Assembly: GCF_000377765.1 (NCBI RefSeq)
Contig: NZ_KB898663.1
Span: 429,483 to 493,482, forward strand
DNA: 64,000 nucleotides
From: Gracilibacillus lacisalsi DSM 19029
GTDB lineage: Bacteria; Bacillota; Bacilli; Bacillales; Amphibacillaceae
Direction of reading: 5' to 3'
Part shown: one piece after another, positions 33,321-42,051 of the stretch
How positions within the stretch are numbered: position 1 is the first letter of the stretch
How the letters are laid out: every line of letters begins with the position of its first letter
The notes under the pieces: model-generated
Seen by the model: the letters and a program-made list of their open reading frames with translations, nothing else
Told to the model about the DNA's origin: nothing
The model's database searches: none
Program-made: the position numbers and the translations under genes

Positions 33321-34166
33321 TCATCCCTTCACACTCCCAGCTGTAATCCCCTCCACTAAGTACTTTTGAAAAAACAAAAACACTAATAATTGCGGTACAA
33401 TCGATGCGACAGACATGGCAAACATTGGGCCCCATGCAGATAAAGATGATGGATCTGAAAACATTTGTAAGCCAAGAGCAACCGTATATAATTCTGTATC
33501 ATTTAAATAGACTAATGGTGTCATAAAGTCATCCCACGTCCAATAGAAAGAAAAGATTGCCACTGTAGCTAGTGCAGGTGTTGTCAGCGGTAGAATAATC
33601 CGCCAAAAAATTTGAAAAGTGCTGGCTCCGTCCATATAGGCAGCTTCATCCAACTCACGTGGAATACCACGAATAAATTGAATCATCAGGAAAATAAAGA
33701 ACGGTATTCCACCAATAAATGATGGAACAATCAACGGCAGATAAGTGTTTACCCAGCCTAAATTGTGAAACAAAATATATTGTGGAATCAACGTGACCTG
33801 TTGTGGTAACATCAAGGTTACAATCATACAAACAAATAAAATAGTACGGAAGCGAAACTGGATCCGAGCGAAACCAAAGGCTACTAAAGTGGAGGAAAAC
33901 AATGTTCCGATCACTACTATCGTCGTCACAAAGGTAGAGTTAATAAAGAATGTTGAAAAGGATAGATTACCAAAGCCTTCCCAGCCTTTTGTGAAGTTTT
34001 CCCACATCCATTCGGAAGGAATCAAAGAAGCAGCATTTCTAAAAATCTCTGATTCTGGTTTTAAGGAACTTGCTATTGTCCATAGAATCGGATAGATCAT
34101 AATAAAACCTAACAACCAGATAAAACCATGATAGACAATTGTTTTTCGCATTCTTCTTTTCTGCAC
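33321..34166 (-). CDS. Carbohydrate ABC permease (CUT1, MalG type)
   Basis: The 281-residue protein has six helices and the MalG-type EAA loop PRELDEAAYMDGASTFQIFWRIILPL, ending with VEGITAGSVKG as in most members. It forms the sugar channel with the permease encoded just upstream. The GTG start at 34166 follows GGAGG by 9 nt. No terminator follows; the array comes next. Confidence 0.88.
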   Translation of the reverse strand: MQKRRMRKTIVYHGFIWLLGFIMIYPILWTIASSLKPESEIFRNAASLIPSEWMWENFTKGWEGFGNLSFSTFFINSTFVTTIVVIGTLFSSTLVAFGFARIQFRFRTILFVCMIVTLMLPQQVTLIPQYILFHNLGWVNTYLPLIVPSFIGGIPFFIFLMIQFIRGIPRELDEAAYMDGASTFQIFWRIILPLTTPALATVAIFSFYWTWDDFMTPLVYLNDTELYTVALGLQMFSDPSSLSAWGPMFAMSVASIVPQLLVFLFFQKYLVEGITAGSVKG

Positions 34167-34168
34167 GG

Positions 34169-35098
34169 TTAGTTACCTCCTTCCGACTCGTAATAAACCC
34201 AGCTCTTCGCTGTTTTAAAAATAAATGTTGTAAATACCGCACATATAATTAACAGCACCCAAGCTAATGCGGAAGCATAGCCCATATCAAAATGAGCAAA
34301 TGCTTTTTCATATAAATATACCGCGTAAAATAACGTTCGATCCATTGGACCACCATTCGTAATCAGAAAGCTTTGGGTAAAAGCCATAAACCCTTGAATC
34401 GTCTGCATCACTAAATTGAAGAAAATAACAGGTGATAACATCGGTAACGTAATCTTGATAAACTGGAGAAACGGACTGGCGCCATCAACTGCAGCTGCTT
34501 CGTATAGTTCATACGGAATCGCCTTAAGTCCTGCCAGAAAGATCAACATCGGTGAACCAAACTGCCAAACTACTAATATAATCAAAGTCGATAACGCGTA
34601 GTCTGGATGCGTTACCCAACTAGTACCTTCGAATCCAAAAAAAGCTAAAATATCATTTAATGCACCGTCTCTGCCAAATAACTGTCTCCACACTACAGCA
34701 ATTGCCACACTCCCACCAAGAATAGATGGAACATAATACATCGTACGATAAAGGCCAATACCTTTTCTTTTCGTATTAAATAACATCGCCACAAATAACG
34801 CAAAAGCTAACTTCAATGGTACCGATCCAAACACGAAGATAAAGGTAACTTTTAATGCTTGGATGAAACGTTCATCATTGGTGAACATATTTATATAGTT
34901 ATCTAACCCGATCCATGTCGGAGCAGATAATAAGTCATAGTCGGTAAATGAGAAATATAATGATGCAAGCATCGGACCGACAATAAAACCGAGAAAACCG
35001 ATTAACCAAGGCGAAATAAATGAAAAGCCAATTACATCTATCGAAGTTTGAGACCTTAATTTCCTCAGTTTCATACCATTTGTTCTATTTTTCCTCAT
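34169..35098 (-). CDS. Carbohydrate ABC permease (CUT1, MalF type)
   Basis: The 309-residue protein has six helices and an EAA loop IPYELYEAAAVDGASPFLQFIKITLPML. It pairs with the permease encoded downstream, whose start overlaps the region 3 bp past its stop. Together with the binding protein it imports an oligosaccharide or glycoside. No ATPase gene is present; CUT1 systems often share MsmX. Confidence 0.88.
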   Translation of the reverse strand: MRKNRTNGMKLRKLRSQTSIDVIGFSFISPWLIGFLGFIVGPMLASLYFSFTDYDLLSAPTWIGLDNYINMFTNDERFIQALKVTFIFVFGSVPLKLAFALFVAMLFNTKRKGIGLYRTMYYVPSILGGSVAIAVVWRQLFGRDGALNDILAFFGFEGTSWVTHPDYALSTLIILVVWQFGSPMLIFLAGLKAIPYELYEAAAVDGASPFLQFIKITLPMLSPVIFFNLVMQTIQGFMAFTQSFLITNGGPMDRTLFYAVYLYEKAFAHFDMGYASALAWVLLIICAVFTTFIFKTAKSWVYYESEGGN

Positions 35099-35121
35099 TT
35101 GTCACACCTCCTGATTCAGTA

Positions 35122-35147
35122 GGCAAGCCATTCTAAGATGGCTTGCC
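35122..35147 (-). other. Intercistronic hairpin between binding-protein and permease genes
   Basis: GGCAAGCCAT and its exact complement enclose a 6-nt loop with no T-run after it. Such stems behind ABC binding-protein genes protect the upstream transcript and raise the binding protein above the permeases. Confidence 0.75.
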
Positions 35148-35183
35148 GCAGAACTTTTTATCACAGTGCTAATAAGTCTACCT

Positions 35184-36560
35184 TCATTCGTTTTTCGCTA
35201 GAATTTCACTGGCTTTTTCCCTGAAATTGGCTGCTGCTTCTTCTGGTGTCGTTTGACCGTAATAAATCGCGTGCTCTACTTCATTTTCGTATAACGATAA
35301 AATTTCTGTAGCCCCTTCTGGCTCAGGTGGATCAATTGGCTTCGAATAATCTTGTGCCAATTCTACGAAATCAAACATTTTTACCCCAACTGAATCTTGT
35401 AAATCACGCAGGTGATCACGTACGGAAGCTGCGATCGGAACTCCACGTTCAGCATTTAAGACTTCATTCACTTCTAAATTATTCGTAATATAGCTAATAA
35501 ACTTCGCTGCTTCTTCTTGTTCCTTTGAATGCGTTGTTACCGAGAAAAATTGACTTGGTTTTAAGAAATGTCCATGTTCTCCACCTTCTAAAACAGGACT
35601 GAGACTTAATTCTAAAGAACGACCGGCAGCAGATTCTAATGCAACAATTTGATTACTGTATATATCAAGGAACATGGCTGTTTCACCATTTACTATCGGC
35701 TGTTGTTCTATATTAGATCCTGCATCCATAAACACATCTGCTGGTGCCGCCGCTCCTGATTCCAGCATATCAACCGTCAATTGCAAATAATCGATGAGTA
35801 ATTGATCATCTTCATAACCTAGCGCCGTCCCTTCTTCATTAAATAAGGACACACCATTTTGTCGTAAATAGTGTCTAAGGTTATTGACGCCTGCAAATGG
35901 CTGTATTCCATAGGCACCATCGAGATTTTCCGATAATTCAACCGCAAAACTTTTTAAATCTTCATAAGTGTAACCTGGCTCTGGTTCTGGTACTCCTGCA
36001 TCCTCGAACATTTCCTTATCATAGGCAGCACCGTGAACATTTGCTCCTAAATTAACAGCATATAATCCACCCTCTACCTTTCCACCGTCTAGATAGATAT
36101 CATCGACATCACTTAAATCTAATGTGCCATCTTCAACAAAAGGATTTAAATCCACTAATAAATCTCTGCCAACATATTCTGTCAAATAGGCATAATCCAT
36201 CTGCACAATATCAGGCATATTCCCTCCGGCTGCTTGTGTCGCCATCTTCTCCCAATAACCATCCCAGCCGGTAAATTCCGGTGAAATCTTGACGTGAGGA
36301 TTTTCTTCTACATACATATCAATCGCTTCCAGTGTGCGATTGTGTCTGTCTTGTGAGCCCCACCATAAAATCCGTAGCTCTACTTCTGCATCTTCATCCC
36401 CTACCGCATCTCCTGATCCAGTCTCTTCTGTCGCATCATCCACTTGATCTGCATTGTCATCACCATCACCTGACCCACCGGAACTGCAGGCTGTTACAAA
36501 ACTACACAAAAAGAACAACAAGATAAACAACAATAAAAGATTCCATTTCTTCTGCATCAT
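35184..36560 (-). CDS. Carbohydrate ABC substrate-binding lipoprotein
   Basis: After a lipoprotein signal with Cys in TACSSGG, an acidic linker (DGDDNADQVDDATEETG) leads into an SBP_bac_1 fold: LRILWWGSQDRHNRTLEAID, GWDGYWEKMATQAAGGNMPD, DLVDLNPFVEDG. It binds the sugar outside the membrane. The preferred ATG (36560 or the next, 36557) follows AAAGGGGAGAA; an upstream open stretch lacks a signal-like start. Ligand not readable. Confidence 0.85.
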   Translation of the reverse strand: MMQKKWNLLLLFILLFFLCSFVTACSSGGSGDGDDNADQVDDATEETGSGDAVGDEDAEVELRILWWGSQDRHNRTLEAIDMYVEENPHVKISPEFTGWDGYWEKMATQAAGGNMPDIVQMDYAYLTEYVGRDLLVDLNPFVEDGTLDLSDVDDIYLDGGKVEGGLYAVNLGANVHGAAYDKEMFEDAGVPEPEPGYTYEDLKSFAVELSENLDGAYGIQPFAGVNNLRHYLRQNGVSLFNEEGTALGYEDDQLLIDYLQLTVDMLESGAAAPADVFMDAGSNIEQQPIVNGETAMFLDIYSNQIVALESAAGRSLELSLSPVLEGGEHGHFLKPSQFFSVTTHSKEQEEAAKFISYITNNLEVNEVLNAERGVPIAASVRDHLRDLQDSVGVKMFDFVELAQDYSKPIDPPEPEGATEILSLYENEVEHAIYYGQTTPEEAAANFREKASEILAKNE

Positions 36561-36616
36561 GCTTCTCCCCTTTTTCATTTTTATAGAAAACAATCACCTA
36601 TAGTGTAATTGTTTTA

Positions 36617-37255
36617 TCACACCGTTCTAGCAAGCTTTTGTTGATAAGTCTTTACTCGATCTATTGCTTGTAACGAAATAATCATGATCATATAAAAGCT
36701 GAGACTGATCCCAATTGAAAACAAAATTTGCGGATAATAAAGGGAAATATACACCATACCCCAGGTTGAAATAGCCATTCCGATTGTTTTCAACGGGTTT
36801 AACATCGCGATAATAAAAGCGTATTTGATATAACCAAACAATTTTAATCGGTAAGATACATAAATCGGAATAATATATAAAACAGTAATCATAAACCAAA
36901 CGGATAAAATAAAGATAAAAACACTGATAATCTGAAATAATATGCCACCTTGCTCAATAAAGAACTTCAAATCAAAATAGATAAGACTTCCTATTAACGT
37001 CAATACAATTGCTAATAGATTCGACTGAATAAAATGCTGTTTAAAGCTGCGCCAGTATTGATAAAAAACAGATGAGATGTGGACCTCCTCCAGCCAGCAT
37101 TTTTGAATTTTACATAAGGCAACAGTCGCTGGTACAACTCCGAATATTCCTAATCCAACAAGCGAAAACAATAACCATAACAAGTTGAGATAAACAAGCT
37201 TTATCAGTCCTTCACAGAATTTACGCACTACTTCTGTTAGCGTTACTGCATTCAT
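36617..37255 (-). CDS. YesL-like (DUF624) membrane protein
   Basis: The protein of about 212 residues has five to six hydrophobic helices and the DUF624 N-terminus (FCEGLIKLVYLNLLWLLFSLVGLGIFGVVPAT). YesL-type proteins accompany YesM/YesN two-component systems and CUT1 importers in Bacillus polysaccharide loci; their role is unclear. It is first in the importer operon. ATG 37255 follows GAGGTG. Confidence 0.85.
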   Translation of the reverse strand: MNAVTLTEVVRKFCEGLIKLVYLNLLWLLFSLVGLGIFGVVPATVALCKIQKCWLEEVHISSVFYQYWRSFKQHFIQSNLLAIVLTLIGSLIYFDLKFFIEQGGILFQIISVFIFILSVWFMITVLYIIPIYVSYRLKLFGYIKYAFIIAMLNPLKTIGMAISTWGMVYISLYYPQILFSIGISLSFYMIMIISLQAIDRVKTYQQKLARTV

Positions 37256-37298
37256 TACTTCACCTCGTTTCTTCACTTAAACATCTTGTGCTAGAACT

Positions 37299-37318
37299 AT
37301 TATAGTAAGCGTTTTCAC
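37299..37318 (-). promoter_or_regulatory. Sugar-importer promoter -10 with overlapping cre site
   Basis: TATAAT on the minus strand (37299-37304) directly abuts a cre-like sequence (plus strand TAGTAAGCGTTTTCAC, 37303-37318) that matches WTGNAANCGNWNNCW with one mismatch. CcpA bound here would block transcription when preferred sugars are present. Confidence 0.7.
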
Positions 37319-37431
37319 AATTAGGAAGTAGCTTGAACAATGAAATTAGGCATTCTATTTATCTACCATGTCAAAAAGGTATCCTTTTTTACGATCGATA
37401 AACATAAGATACTTTTAGGGGGGGAATCGTG

Positions 37432-38169
37432 ATGTATAAAATGATCATTGTCGATGATGAAGCCGAAATACGAATTGGATTAGCGAATTATTTCCCTTGG
37501 AATCAACTTGGGTTTGAGGTTGTATATCAATGTGTGAATGGCAAGCAAGCATTGGAATATATCGAGCAAAACGAAATTGATCTAATCTTAACAGATATTC
37601 GTATGCCGATAATGGATGGAATCGAACTGGCTAAGGAACTATATAAACAAAATTCTTTGGTTTATATCATTTTTTTAAGTGCGTATCGAGATTTTCAATA
37701 TGCGAAAGAAGCTTTGAAATATGGAGTTAAAGACTATATTGTAAAACCCGGCAAATTTGAAGAAATACAAGAAGTATTTACTGCTGTAAAAGCACAAATG
37801 GACAAAGAATGGAGTCACAATCACAAAAAAGCAAATTACATCGACAATATTATTCAGACGATCGAGGAATATATTAAAAAAAATTATGCAGATATTTGCT
37901 TAGATGACATTGCTCATGTATTAAAAATGTCTCCTAATTATATCAGTAGGCTATATAAGGACAAAACAGGCGACAACATTTCCCACTTTATTATGAAAAC
38001 ACGCATGGAAAAAGCAGCTGAGTTGTTAAGGGATTATCATTATAAAACATATGAAATTAGTGAAGCAGTCGGTTATCATAATCCGAAGAATTTCACTAGA
38101 ACTTTCAAGAAATATCACGGTGTCACCCCAAGGGATTTCAGAAACGCGAATATGGAGAGAACAAAATGA
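37432..38169 (+). CDS. YesN-like response regulator (receiver + AraC HTH)
   Basis: The receiver domain (about 1-120) has the acidic pair DDE near residue 8, the phosphorylated Asp in LILTDIRMP (about 55) and the conserved Lys in VKPGKFEE. An AraC-type double helix-turn-helix fills residues 140-245 (DICLDDIAHVLKMSPNYISRLYK, AVGYHNPKNFTRTFKKYHG). It should activate the divergent importer operon when phosphorylated by the next gene's kinase. ATG 37432 is preferred over a GTG one codon earlier because of the G-rich site spacing. Confidence 0.9.
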   Translation: MYKMIIVDDEAEIRIGLANYFPWNQLGFEVVYQCVNGKQALEYIEQNEIDLILTDIRMPIMDGIELAKELYKQNSLVYIIFLSAYRDFQYAKEALKYGVKDYIVKPGKFEEIQEVFTAVKAQMDKEWSHNHKKANYIDNIIQTIEEYIKKNYADICLDDIAHVLKMSPNYISRLYKDKTGDNISHFIMKTRMEKAAELLRDYHYKTYEISEAVGYHNPKNFTRTFKKYHGVTPRDFRNANMERTK

Positions 38170-39917
38170 ACAACAAAATATTAATTAAAAACATTTTATT
38201 GTTTGTTTTTCCTCTTTTTATTCCTGTTTTTATCCTTGGCTCATTTGCGATATTCATTACCGATAAATATATGCGGGAATCGATCCAGAGTAATCATACC
38301 AACGTCTTACAGCAAATTGAACAACAAACAAATACGATACTTAATGAAATGTACTTGTTAAACCTCGATTATAATTGGAATCCGGAAATCATTTTATCTT
38401 TACAAAATATTTTTGATGCTGATTCTTTTACTTACGACCAAGTAAAGAATGCAAACTATCAGGAAGGGACAATTAGAAGAAAAGAAATCGCTACACCATA
38501 TATTCAATCGATTTATATATATTACCAAAACCAAAATAATCGTGTCTTAACATCGAGATACGGCATAACCGAAGTAGAAGAAATGCCTGATGCTTTCTGG
38601 TTGCAAGAGTTTGATGAAACTGCTACAACGGAAGATATTTGGATAAAAAGCCGGGAAATACCAGACTATTCATTCACCAAACAAGAACCAGTAATCAGTG
38701 TATTTCGAAATGTGTTCAAATCCAATTCACAAACTTCGGAAGGACTGATTGTCTTAAATATATATCAGCGGTACTTTTCCAATTTAATTAAAGAGTTAAA
38801 CAACTATCACCATCAAAGTATCTTTGTCTTGGATGAAAACAATCATAAATTGTTTGGTAACAGTATGAGTAATTCAATCGATCCGGAACACTTTTTACTG
38901 CCGAGTAACCGTTCCACCTATGAGGTTACTATAGATGGAACACCTTATATTGTGAATCAACTTGCCTCTGACAATTATGGTTTGCGGTACTTTTCACTCG
39001 TCGAAAAAGCCGAAATTTACATGATTCCCAATCAATTACGATTCTTGACATTGATTTTCGTCCTTTTATCCTTAATGCTTGGAACGACAACAATCTATTA
39101 TTTAACTCGTAAAAATGCGCGTCATGTCAGTGATATCATTTCGATGTTACATACATCCAATCATGACGAAGAAGAATTAATCAAAAATATATCGTTCAAG
39201 GATAACGAATACCAACTAATTGTCCGTAAACTTTTGAAGAATTTTATAGCTAAAAAGAATTTAGAAATGGAATTACACGAAAAGAAATACCAGTTTCAAG
39301 AAGCAGAATTATCGGCATTACAAAATCAGATTAATCCTCACTTTCTTTCGAACACCTTAGCAATCATTTATTGGAGAGCAATGGCACTGACAGGGAAACC
39401 AAACAAGGTAACACAAATGCTGGAAACATTAACAGATATATTAGATTTTTCTTTACGGATTAAACACCATACCGTGACGCTTGCAGAAGAAATTCATCAT
39501 ACCAAAAACTACTTAACTATCATTCATATTCGTTCTGATCATGCTTTTACAATTGATTGGGATTACGATGAGCGTATTCTTCATGAACAAGTACTAAAAT
39601 TTATTTTGCAGCCAATTGTTGAAAATAGTGTCACACATGGTTGTGACGATGACAAAAATATTCGAATTAAAATCAAAATTAGAAAAAGAGCAGATAAAAT
39701 CCGATTTACGATTATTGACAATGGAACAGGTTTGTCGAAAGAAAGATTGAAAGAGTTATTGGAAGAACATGATAAAGATGAATATATCACCAACCATATT
39801 GGCTTAGCTAATATTAAAAAACGAATTTCATTACTTTTTAACAACCAATATCAGTTTATCATCCGCAGTAAGAAAGGTTGGGGGACGGTTGTCGTAATAG
39901 AGCATCCGATTCCATAA
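38166..39917 (+). CDS. YesM-like sensor histidine kinase
   Basis: The 583-residue protein has a first helix (about 8-32), a long extracellular sensing region, a second helix (about 290-312), then the His_kinase motif ALQNQINPHFLSNTLA with the phosphorylated His, and an HATPase domain with N-box VENSVTHG and DNGTGL. It is the usual partner of YesN-type regulators and senses an extracellular sugar. Its ATG overlaps the regulator's stop (ATGA). The HAMP region is weak in sequence. Confidence 0.9.
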   Translation: MNNKILIKNILLFVFPLFIPVFILGSFAIFITDKYMRESIQSNHTNVLQQIEQQTNTILNEMYLLNLDYNWNPEIILSLQNIFDADSFTYDQVKNANYQEGTIRRKEIATPYIQSIYIYYQNQNNRVLTSRYGITEVEEMPDAFWLQEFDETATTEDIWIKSREIPDYSFTKQEPVISVFRNVFKSNSQTSEGLIVLNIYQRYFSNLIKELNNYHHQSIFVLDENNHKLFGNSMSNSIDPEHFLLPSNRSTYEVTIDGTPYIVNQLASDNYGLRYFSLVEKAEIYMIPNQLRFLTLIFVLLSLMLGTTTIYYLTRKNARHVSDIISMLHTSNHDEEELIKNISFKDNEYQLIVRKLLKNFIAKKNLEMELHEKKYQFQEAELSALQNQINPHFLSNTLAIIYWRAMALTGKPNKVTQMLETLTDILDFSLRIKHHTVTLAEEIHHTKNYLTIIHIRSDHAFTIDWDYDERILHEQVLKFILQPIVENSVTHGCDDDKNIRIKIKIRKRADKIRFTIIDNGTGLSKERLKELLEEHDKDEYITNHIGLANIKKRISLLFNNQYQFIIRSKKGWGTVVVIEHPIP

Positions 39918-39925
39918 CAGTAAAA

Positions 39926-39958
39926 CATCAATTGGATGTGATATTTTTTATTTTTTTC
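39926..39958 (+). terminator. Terminator after the YesN/YesM-like genes
   Basis: A short stem ACATC/GATGT with 5-nt loop is followed by GATATTTTTTATTTTTTT. The stem is small but the T-run is long and it is 8 bp past the stop codon. Confidence 0.6.
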
Positions 39959-40027
39959 TTATAATTTTCAAACTGTGTCCGATATAATAAATACCATTTC
40001 TATTATTCATTCAATTAGATACTCTTA

Positions 40028-40040
40028 CACATGGCATGTG
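40028..40040. promoter_or_regulatory. Palindrome CACATGGCATGTG
   Basis: Perfect 13-bp palindrome about 165 bp upstream of the TetR-type gene. It could be an operator, but a terminator hairpin lies between it and the gene, so its role is uncertain. Confidence 0.3.
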
Positions 40041-40052
40041 ATTAGCCATACT

Positions 40053-40094
40053 AACTCCTTTGTGACATGTTCCGTGTTTTCCACAAGGAGTTTT
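40053..40094 (+). terminator. Second hairpin terminator, 39.9-40.2 kb gap
   Basis: AACTCCTTTGTG pairs with CACAAGGAGTT (one bulge) and is followed by TTTTC. It probably backs up the first terminator. Confidence 0.6.
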
Positions 40095-40204
40095 CTATTA
40101 ATAAAGCATAAAACTATTTATATAGATAAATAATAATGAAGGATATTTCCATCTACTTCCTGTTTCACAGATTGCCTAAAAAATCATAAAAAGGAGTAAC
40201 AAAA

Positions 40205-40852
40205 GTGCCGAACGAGACTTTTTTTAACTTGCCAAAGGAAAAGAAACAAAAATTACTAGACGCGCTTCATCGAGAATTTACGAAAGCTCCATTAGCTACA
40301 GCGTCGATTGCTAAAATTATTGCTTATGCCGAAATTCCCCGAGGCAGCTTTTATCAATATTTTACTGATAAAGAGGATGCTTATTTCTATATTTTTAATC
40401 AACAAACAAGTTTAGCTATGGAAAAATTTTTATGTATTCTTCAAAGTAATAATGGGGATCTATTTGACACTTGCATTGAATTTTACCGATTGATCGTGGA
40501 AGAACAATTTACTTTTTTCCGAAATGCACTATTAAACATGAATTCTAAAATTGAAGAGGCATTATCAGGTATTTTTGCTAGTAAGGAAAAGCTTGATCAT
40601 TTTCATCAAGTGCAAAGTCAATTAGATTTAGCTTCTTTAAAAATTGAAAATGAAGAAGAGCTATTTCAATTAATGAAAATGATTTCAGCTATTACATTTC
40701 ATAATATTATTGAGAAGTTCTCAAAAAATCTTCCATTAGACGAATCGATTCATAATTACCAAGCACAATTACAATTCATCAAACATGGTGTATTACAGCA
40801 AGATGTTTGCTATAATAATGAAAATCAGCAAACCCCGCCGGTCCATTTTTAG
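40205..40852 (+). CDS. TetR/AcrR-family transcriptional regulator
   Basis: The 215-residue protein has an N-terminal helix-turn-helix (about 10-55; TASIAKIIAYAEIPRGSFYQYFTDKEDAY) typical of the family, and an all-helical ligand domain without recognisable subfamily marks. The GTG start follows an AAAAGGAG site. The DUF3817 gene downstream is a possible target. Effector unknown. Confidence 0.85.
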   Translation: MPNETFFNLPKEKKQKLLDALHREFTKAPLATASIAKIIAYAEIPRGSFYQYFTDKEDAYFYIFNQQTSLAMEKFLCILQSNNGDLFDTCIEFYRLIVEEQFTFFRNALLNMNSKIEEALSGIFASKEKLDHFHQVQSQLDLASLKIENEEELFQLMKMISAITFHNIIEKFSKNLPLDESIHNYQAQLQFIKHGVLQQDVCYNNENQQTPPVHF

Positions 40853-40981
40853 ATGCTCATTAGAAGGAATCATATAGCAGGGTGTTTCGTGAAATTGCCT
40901 AGTTTCTGAGTGCTCATACTCTATAAAATAAAGTATGAAATTGCACCATGATAAAGGGCTAAGGGAGGGTATAGAAGGACA

Positions 40982-41269
40982 TTGAAGGATATTAAACGTT
41001 TCCGAATACTTGGTATTATCGAAGGTGCATCACTAGTAATCTTACTCTTTCTTGCAATGCCATTAAAATATTGGGGTGGTTTACCAGAAATCGTTACTGT
41101 TGTCGGAAGTATTCATGGAGCCTTGTTTATTGCATACATACTCTTGACATTGTACACGACATACAAAGTACGTTGGTCATTTATCTGGTTATTTAGTGCC
41201 GTTGCAGTCGCCTTTATTCCATTTGGAAATTTTGTATTAGACAGGCGTATCCAAGCAAAGTATAGTTAG
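40982..41269 (+). CDS. DUF3817 (YdzA-like) small membrane protein
   Basis: The 95-residue protein has three helices and the DUF3817 pattern FRILGIIEGASLVILLFLAMPLKY, VGSIHGALFIAYI, ending FIPFGNFVLDRRI. The start is TTG at 40982, behind a GGGAGGG/GAAGG region. Family function unknown. It is convergent with the TetR gene at 41285. Confidence 0.85.
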   Translation: MKDIKRFRILGIIEGASLVILLFLAMPLKYWGGLPEIVTVVGSIHGALFIAYILLTLYTTYKVRWSFIWLFSAVAVAFIPFGNFVLDRRIQAKYS

Positions 41270-41294
41270 AGCGAGGGAATCGTTCTAACTATAC
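41260..41294. terminator. Hairpin between convergent DUF3817 and TetR genes
   Basis: GTATAGTTAGAGCG pairs with CGTTCTAACTATAC (one G-T pair, 7-nt loop). The stem includes the stop regions of both genes. T-runs are lacking. Confidence 0.55.
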
Positions 41295-41857
41295 CGTGTG
41301 AACTGCAAAATCGTTAACAGTTGGTTAGACATATAGGTAGCACTATATTTAAAATCTTGGTTAATCCATTCCATAATTAACCCCCATATCGCATATGCCT
41401 GATAGCTCGCCAAAAAATTGAGTTCAATTCCCTTTATTTTGTGCGCCCGTTCTACTACTTCTCTCATCAAATCTGTTAACTGCATGCAAATCCGGCTCTG
41501 TAATCCAACAAGTGCATTGGATTTTGCTATAATCGTGTAGAAATCCGCGTGATTTTCTACATGATCAAATATTTTTATGGCAGACACATTTAAATTATTG
41601 ATCGAAATCTTCTCCCCATCTTTTAATGGTTCACGATAAGAATCAATTAAATCAACAATAATATCATCTACCATTTCTTCTAATAATTCTTCTTTATATT
41701 GAAAATGTTTATAAAAAGTACCACGGTTAACGTCGGCAGCTTGGACAATTTCAGTCACTGTAATTTGCTGAAGATTCTTCTGTTGTAACAGCGATATTAA
41801 TGCATTCCTCAAAGCAATTTTCGACTTTCGCACTCTTCTGTCATGGTAATTATCCAT
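41285..41857 (-). CDS. TetR/AcrR-family regulator, divergent to SDR gene
   Basis: The protein of about 190 residues has a helix-turn-helix at 12-55 (ITVTEIVQAADVNRGTFYKHFQYKEELL) and a C-terminal helical domain of the kind found in small Firmicute TetR regulators. ATG 41857 follows GGAGAGGG by 7 nt; two TTG codons lie directly before it. Its gene is divergent from the SDR gene at 42052, with two inverted repeats between, so it probably controls that gene and itself. Confidence 0.85.
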   Translation of the reverse strand: MDNYHDRRVRKSKIALRNALISLLQQKNLQQITVTEIVQAADVNRGTFYKHFQYKEELLEEMVDDIIVDLIDSYREPLKDGEKISINNLNVSAIKIFDHVENHADFYTIIAKSNALVGLQSRICMQLTDLMREVVERAHKIKGIELNFLASYQAYAIWGLIMEWINQDFKYSATYMSNQLLTILQFTRYS

Positions 41858-41903
41858 CAACAATCCCTCTCCTTTTGTTTAATATTTTGCAAAATATATA
41901 CAT

Positions 41904-41933
41904 ATTGTTCAAAAATGTACACTAATGAACAAT
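41904..41933. promoter_or_regulatory. Inverted repeat ATTGTTCA...TGAACAAT
   Basis: Perfect 8-bp arms with a 14-bp centre, in the TetR/SDR divergent spacer on the TetR-gene side. A candidate TetR operator. Confidence 0.5.
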
Positions 41934-41983
41934 GGCTGCATTGATTGATGATTGTTTCTATCATACTTTTTAGATTATACTGT

Positions 41984-42013
41984 AAACAAATGTTGATTAA
42001 CAAACATTTGTTT
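41984..42013. promoter_or_regulatory. Inverted repeat AAACAAATGTT...AACATTTGTTT
   Basis: Perfect 11-bp arms with an 8-bp centre, 38 bp before the SDR start codon. TetR-family dimers typically cover such 25-30-bp palindromes. The best operator candidate for the adjacent regulator. Confidence 0.65.
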
Positions 42014-42051
42014 ATTTATAGTTAAGCGTTGACATAATGGGAGGAATGAAG

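Noticed and set aside
29513..34166. Levoglucosan dehydrogenase pathway
   Set aside because: Gfo/Idh/MocA enzymes with an ABC importer fit in part, but the TIM-barrel eliminase and hydratase genes of that pathway are absent.
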